DNA of 5,306 bases from contig JAKFVZ010000285.1 of NCBI GenBank assembly GCA_021732965.1, forward strand, positions 1-5,306. Reading direction: 5' to 3'. Each line of letters opens with the position of its first letter. The first letter of the stretch is position 1. Positions 1 through 5,306 of the stretch are shown one piece after another. Origin of the DNA: Reyranella sp. GTDB lineage: Bacteria; Pseudomonadota; Alphaproteobacteria; Reyranellales; Reyranellaceae. The position numbers and the translations under genes are program-made. The notes under the pieces are model-generated. The model did no database searches, was not told the DNA's origin, and saw only the letters and a program-made list of their open reading frames with translations.

Positions 1-543
1 AATGCCGCGCATCTGCCGCTCACGCGCCTGGCCGCGACCGGCATCGACCGCGTTGTCTCCCGACGCGACGAGGTGATTGCCGATACGGCGAAGTACGCCG
101 GCTCGGACCTGCTCTGCTATCGGGCCACCGCGCCGGACAGCCTGGTCAAGCTACAGCAGGACCGTTGGCAGCCGTTGCTCGACTGGGCCGCCGAGCGGCA
201 TGGCGCGCGCTTGATCACCGCCGACGGAATCGGCTTCGTCGAGCAGCCGTCTGAGGCCCAGGCCCGGCTTCTCGAGGCGGTGGCCGCGCATGGCGATCTG
301 GCGCTTTCGGCGCTCTACAATCTCACGCATATCGCCGGCTCGGTGGTGATCGCGCTGGCGGTTTCCGACGGCCGCCTCGACGCGGAGGAGGCCTTCACGG
401 CCGCGCAGACCGACGAGCTTTACCAGATCGATCGCTGGGGCGACGATCCCACCGCCGAGAAGCAGCGCGAGGGCGTGCGCCGGGACATCGGGGCGGGCGC
501 GCGCTTTCTTTCATTGCTGGAAAACGCGCGACTGCGCGGCTGA
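1..543 (+). CDS. atp12: ATP12 family F1-ATPase assembly chaperone (5'-truncated by the window edge)
   Basis: Only the last 180 residues are in the window. Frame 1 is open from base 1, and the TGA at 541-543 ends the gene. The GTG at 73 is an internal Val codon, because the family-like stretch LPLTRLAATGIDRV lies upstream of it in the same frame. Further family marks are YAGSDLLCYRA (fragment residues about 32-42), a Trp followed by PLLDWA, the helical LALSALYNLTHIAGSVV region, and the conserved acidic block DELYQIDRWGDD (residues 138-149). Known of the family: yeast Atp12 binds the F1 alpha subunit before it joins the hexamer, and alphaproteobacterial homologues are thought to help assemble the F1 sector in the cytoplasm. 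Full-length bacterial members run to roughly 230-260 residues, so perhaps 50-80 residues are missing on the left. Nothing looks broken in the visible part. Assignment rests on pattern recognition, not alignment. Confidence 0.88.
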   Translation, partial: NAAHLPLTRLAATGIDRVVSRRDEVIADTAKYAGSDLLCYRATAPDSLVKLQQDRWQPLLDWAAERHGARLITADGIGFVEQPSEAQARLLEAVAAHGDLALSALYNLTHIAGSVVIALAVSDGRLDAEEAFTAAQTDELYQIDRWGDDPTAEKQREGVRRDIGAGARFLSLLENARLRG

Positions 544-547
544 GGGG
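542..547 (+). promoter_or_regulatory. Ribosome binding site of the phosphonopyruvate hydrolase-like gene, overlapping the atp12 stop codon
   Basis: GAGGGG spans the last two bases of the atp12 TGA and the four bases after it, leaving a short 4-base spacer (548-551) to the ATG at 552. The overlap of a stop codon with a Shine-Dalgarno suggests that ribosomes finishing atp12 may help start the next gene. This is inferred from spacing only. Confidence 0.6.
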
Positions 548-551
548 AATC

Positions 552-1424
552 ATGGGCGCGGGAACCAGGCTGCGGAAAGTCATGGCGGAAAATGGACTCG
601 TCGAGGCGATGGCGGCGCACAGCCCGCTGTCGGCGATGCTCGCGGCAGAGGCCGGCTTCGACGCGATCTGGGCCTCCGGCTTCGAGCTCTCCGCGATGTA
701 CGGGGTGCCGGACGTCAGCGTCGTGTCGATGACCCAGCATCTCGACATGACGCGGGCCATGGTTGACCGTTCGGGCCTGCCGGTTGTGGCCGACATCGAC
801 ACCGGCTTCGGCAATGCCATCAACGTGCTCTATGCCGTGGAACAATACGAGCGCGCCGGTGTCGGTGCGATCGTGATGGAGGACAAGAGCTTCCCCAAGG
901 TCACCAGCCTGATCGCCGGCGGCCGGCAGGACATGGTCCGGATCGAGGAGTTCCAGGGAAAGATCGAGGCGGCGCGTTCGGCCCGGCGCGATCCGGATCT
1001 CGTCGTAGTGGCGCGCACCGAGGCGCTGATCGCGGGGCTCGGCCAGGACGAGGCGCTGAAGCGGGCGCGTGCCTACGAGGCCGCGGGTGCCGACTTGATC
1101 CTGGTCCATTCCAAGCAGAAGACGCCGGACGAGATCGAGGCCTTCATCAAGGCATGGGACGGCAGGGTGCCGATCGCGCTGGTGCCGACCGCCTATCCGC
1201 AGATGACGGTGGCGCGCGTGCGCGAACTGAAGAAGGTCGGGCTGCTGATCTGGGGCAACCATGCGATCCGCGCCGCGGTCGGCGCGATGCGCAAGACCTT
1301 CGCCCGGATCCGCAAGGAGGGCGGCATCCACGGAGTCGAGGCCAGCATCGCCACCGTTGACGAGGTCTTCGATTTGCAGGGTATGGGAACGGTGAAAGAC
1401 AACGAGAAGCGATTCCTCCGCTAG
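552..1424 (+). CDS. pphA: Isocitrate lyase/PEP mutase superfamily enzyme, probably phosphonopyruvate hydrolase
   Basis: This 290-residue protein is a complete PEP mutase/isocitrate lyase-type barrel. Visible active-site pieces are SGFELSA (42-48), the Mg-binding DIDTGFGN (81-88, with Asp81 and Asp83), the gating loop EDKSFPKVTS (110-119), Arg155 in VVVARTEA, and GNHAIRAAVGA (235-245). PEP mutases carry Lys-x-Asn in the gating loop (Lys120/Asn122 in the mussel enzyme). Here it is Lys116-Val-Thr118, the Thr form described for phosphonopyruvate hydrolase of Variovorax. The long stretches GRQDMVRIEEFQGKI and PTAYPQMT also resemble that enzyme as I remember it. The predicted reaction is phosphonopyruvate + water to pyruvate + phosphate, in the cytoplasm. 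The isocitrate and methylisocitrate lyase signature KRCGH is absent, so prpB is unlikely despite the propionyl-CoA carboxylase neighbours. The ATG at 552 is preferred over the ATG at 582 because the N-terminus matches the family length and has a Shine-Dalgarno. No phosphonoalanine transaminase or LysR regulator is in the window. Substrate remains an inference; superfamily membership is near certain. Confidence 0.85.
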   Translation: MGAGTRLRKVMAENGLVEAMAAHSPLSAMLAAEAGFDAIWASGFELSAMYGVPDVSVVSMTQHLDMTRAMVDRSGLPVVADIDTGFGNAINVLYAVEQYERAGVGAIVMEDKSFPKVTSLIAGGRQDMVRIEEFQGKIEAARSARRDPDLVVVARTEALIAGLGQDEALKRARAYEAAGADLILVHSKQKTPDEIEAFIKAWDGRVPIALVPTAYPQMTVARVRELKKVGLLIWGNHAIRAAVGAMRKTFARIRKEGGIHGVEASIATVDEVFDLQGMGTVKDNEKRFLR

Positions 1425-1462
1425 ACGTGATCGCGTTATTGGCCGAAAACTGACCGAGGGCC

Positions 1463-1466
1463 GGAG
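1463..1466 (+). promoter_or_regulatory. Ribosome binding site of pccB
   Basis: GGAG lies 6 bases before the ATG at 1473, a normal spacing that supports this start. The 48-base gap it sits in (1425-1472) is slightly richer in A/T than its surroundings, but I find no convincing -35/-10 pair, operator palindrome or terminator hairpin there. Whether pccB has its own promoter in this gap or inside the preceding gene is open. Confidence 0.6.
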
Positions 1467-1472
1467 ATTCAG

Positions 1473-3005
<1,533 letters not shown>

Positions 3006-3015
3006 CGGGAACGAC

Positions 3016-3234
3016 GTGCGTCTCTCTCCCGAGGAGCGCATGAGGCGCGGCCGGATCGTGCGCAAGCACCTGATGGTCGGTCTTCTCGCGCTGCTCGTGA
3101 TCATCCCGCTGAATTTCATCGTCAGCCGCCAGTATCCGTGGTGGCTCTGGGTCCTCATCGTCTGGTTGCCCCTGATCGCCGCCCACTCGCTGTGGGCCAA
3201 GGGCTTCTTCGATCGCAGAAAAGAAGGAATGTGA
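3016..3234 (+). CDS. Small two-transmembrane-helix (2TM-like) protein between pccB and pccA
   Basis: This is a 72-residue protein of unknown function. The first 18 residues are strongly basic (MRRGRIVRKH). Then come a hydrophobic segment at about 19-37 containing Asn33, a short loop SRQYP, a Trp-rich second segment at about 42-60 (WWLWVLIVW) ending near His57, and a basic tail (FDRRKE). Basic residues at both ends predict that both termini face the cytoplasm. The Asn in helix 1, the Trp cluster opening helix 2 and the His near its end recall the '2TM' small-protein family, whose role is not known. No signal peptide cleavage site is evident. The start is uncertain. GTG at 3016 has GGGA 5 bases upstream. 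ATG at 3040 has GAGGAG only 3 bases upstream and would give a 64-residue protein with both helices intact. The gene lies 10 bases after pccB and ends 2 bases before pccA, so it must be co-transcribed with both subunits and may be translationally coupled to pccA. Confidence 0.8.
   Translation: MRLSPEERMRRGRIVRKHLMVGLLALLVIIPLNFIVSRQYPWWLWVLIVWLPLIAAHSLWAKGFFDRRKEGM
3224..3228 (+). promoter_or_regulatory. Ribosome binding site that supports the upstream start of pccA
   Basis: AAGGA lies 8 bases before the ATG at 3237, inside the last codons of the small membrane protein gene. It matters because this ATG adds about 41 residues that ordinary PccA proteins lack. No in-frame ATG, GTG or TTG occurs between it and the conserved FDKILIANRGE sequence. 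Confidence 0.7.
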
Positions 3235-3236
3235 GC

Positions 3237-5306
<2,070 letters not shown>

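Noticed and set aside
73..75. GTG as the start codon of the ATP12 gene
   Set aside because: The frame is open to the window edge and the preceding 24 codons match the conserved ATP12 stretch LPLTRLAATGIDRV, so the real start lies upstream of the window.
552..1424. Methylisocitrate lyase (prpB), suggested by the neighbouring propionyl-CoA carboxylase genes
   Set aside because: The lyase signature KRCGH is missing and the gating loop is of the EDKxFPKxTS type, which belongs to the PEP mutase/phosphonopyruvate hydrolase branch.
1425..1472. Terminator or promoter between the hydrolase-like gene and pccB
   Set aside because: No GC-rich hairpin followed by a T run, and no credible -35/-10 pair. 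Only a short, weak GGCC repeat was seen.

Overview
The window is a densely packed, single-strand stretch of a GC-rich bacterial chromosome. Five genes all lie on the + strand. In order they are: the 3' part of an ATP12-type F1-ATPase assembly chaperone gene, an isocitrate lyase/PEP mutase-superfamily gene that looks like phosphonopyruvate hydrolase, pccB (carboxyltransferase subunit of propionyl-CoA carboxylase), a 72-codon two-helix membrane protein gene, and pccA (biotin-carrying subunit, open at the right edge but apparently almost complete). ATP12 proteins are characteristic of Alphaproteobacteria and mitochondria. Together with the strong G/C preference at third codon positions and the alphaproteobacterial flavour of PccA and PccB, this points to an alphaproteobacterium. 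I cannot name the order or genus from sequence alone.

Layout: ATP12 ends at 543, and the next gene starts 8 bases later with its Shine-Dalgarno overlapping the ATP12 stop codon. A 48-base gap (1425-1472), with no recognisable promoter or terminator, separates the phosphonopyruvate hydrolase-like gene from pccB. The gap from pccB to the small membrane gene is 10 bases, and from that gene to pccA 2 bases. pccB, the membrane protein and pccA therefore almost certainly form one transcript. The upstream pair may be read into it as well. No RNA genes, mobile elements, CRISPR arrays, convincing terminators or notable DNA repeats were seen, and there is no gene-free stretch longer than 48 bases.

Functionally, PccA and PccB together carboxylate propionyl-CoA to (S)-methylmalonyl-CoA using ATP, bicarbonate and biotin. 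This feeds carbon from odd-chain fatty acids, branched-chain amino acids and propionate into succinyl-CoA. The phosphonopyruvate hydrolase-like enzyme would release pyruvate and phosphate from phosphonopyruvate, but none of its usual phosphonate-catabolic partners is visible here.

The most unusual point is PccA. It carries about 41 extra N-terminal residues rich in Lys, Ala and Pro, joined exactly where other PccA proteins have their start Met, and the small membrane protein is encoded just ahead of it. I see no wholly new system. The best leads are this basic tail, its possible link to the membrane protein, and the hydrolase-type gating-loop residue in the second gene.
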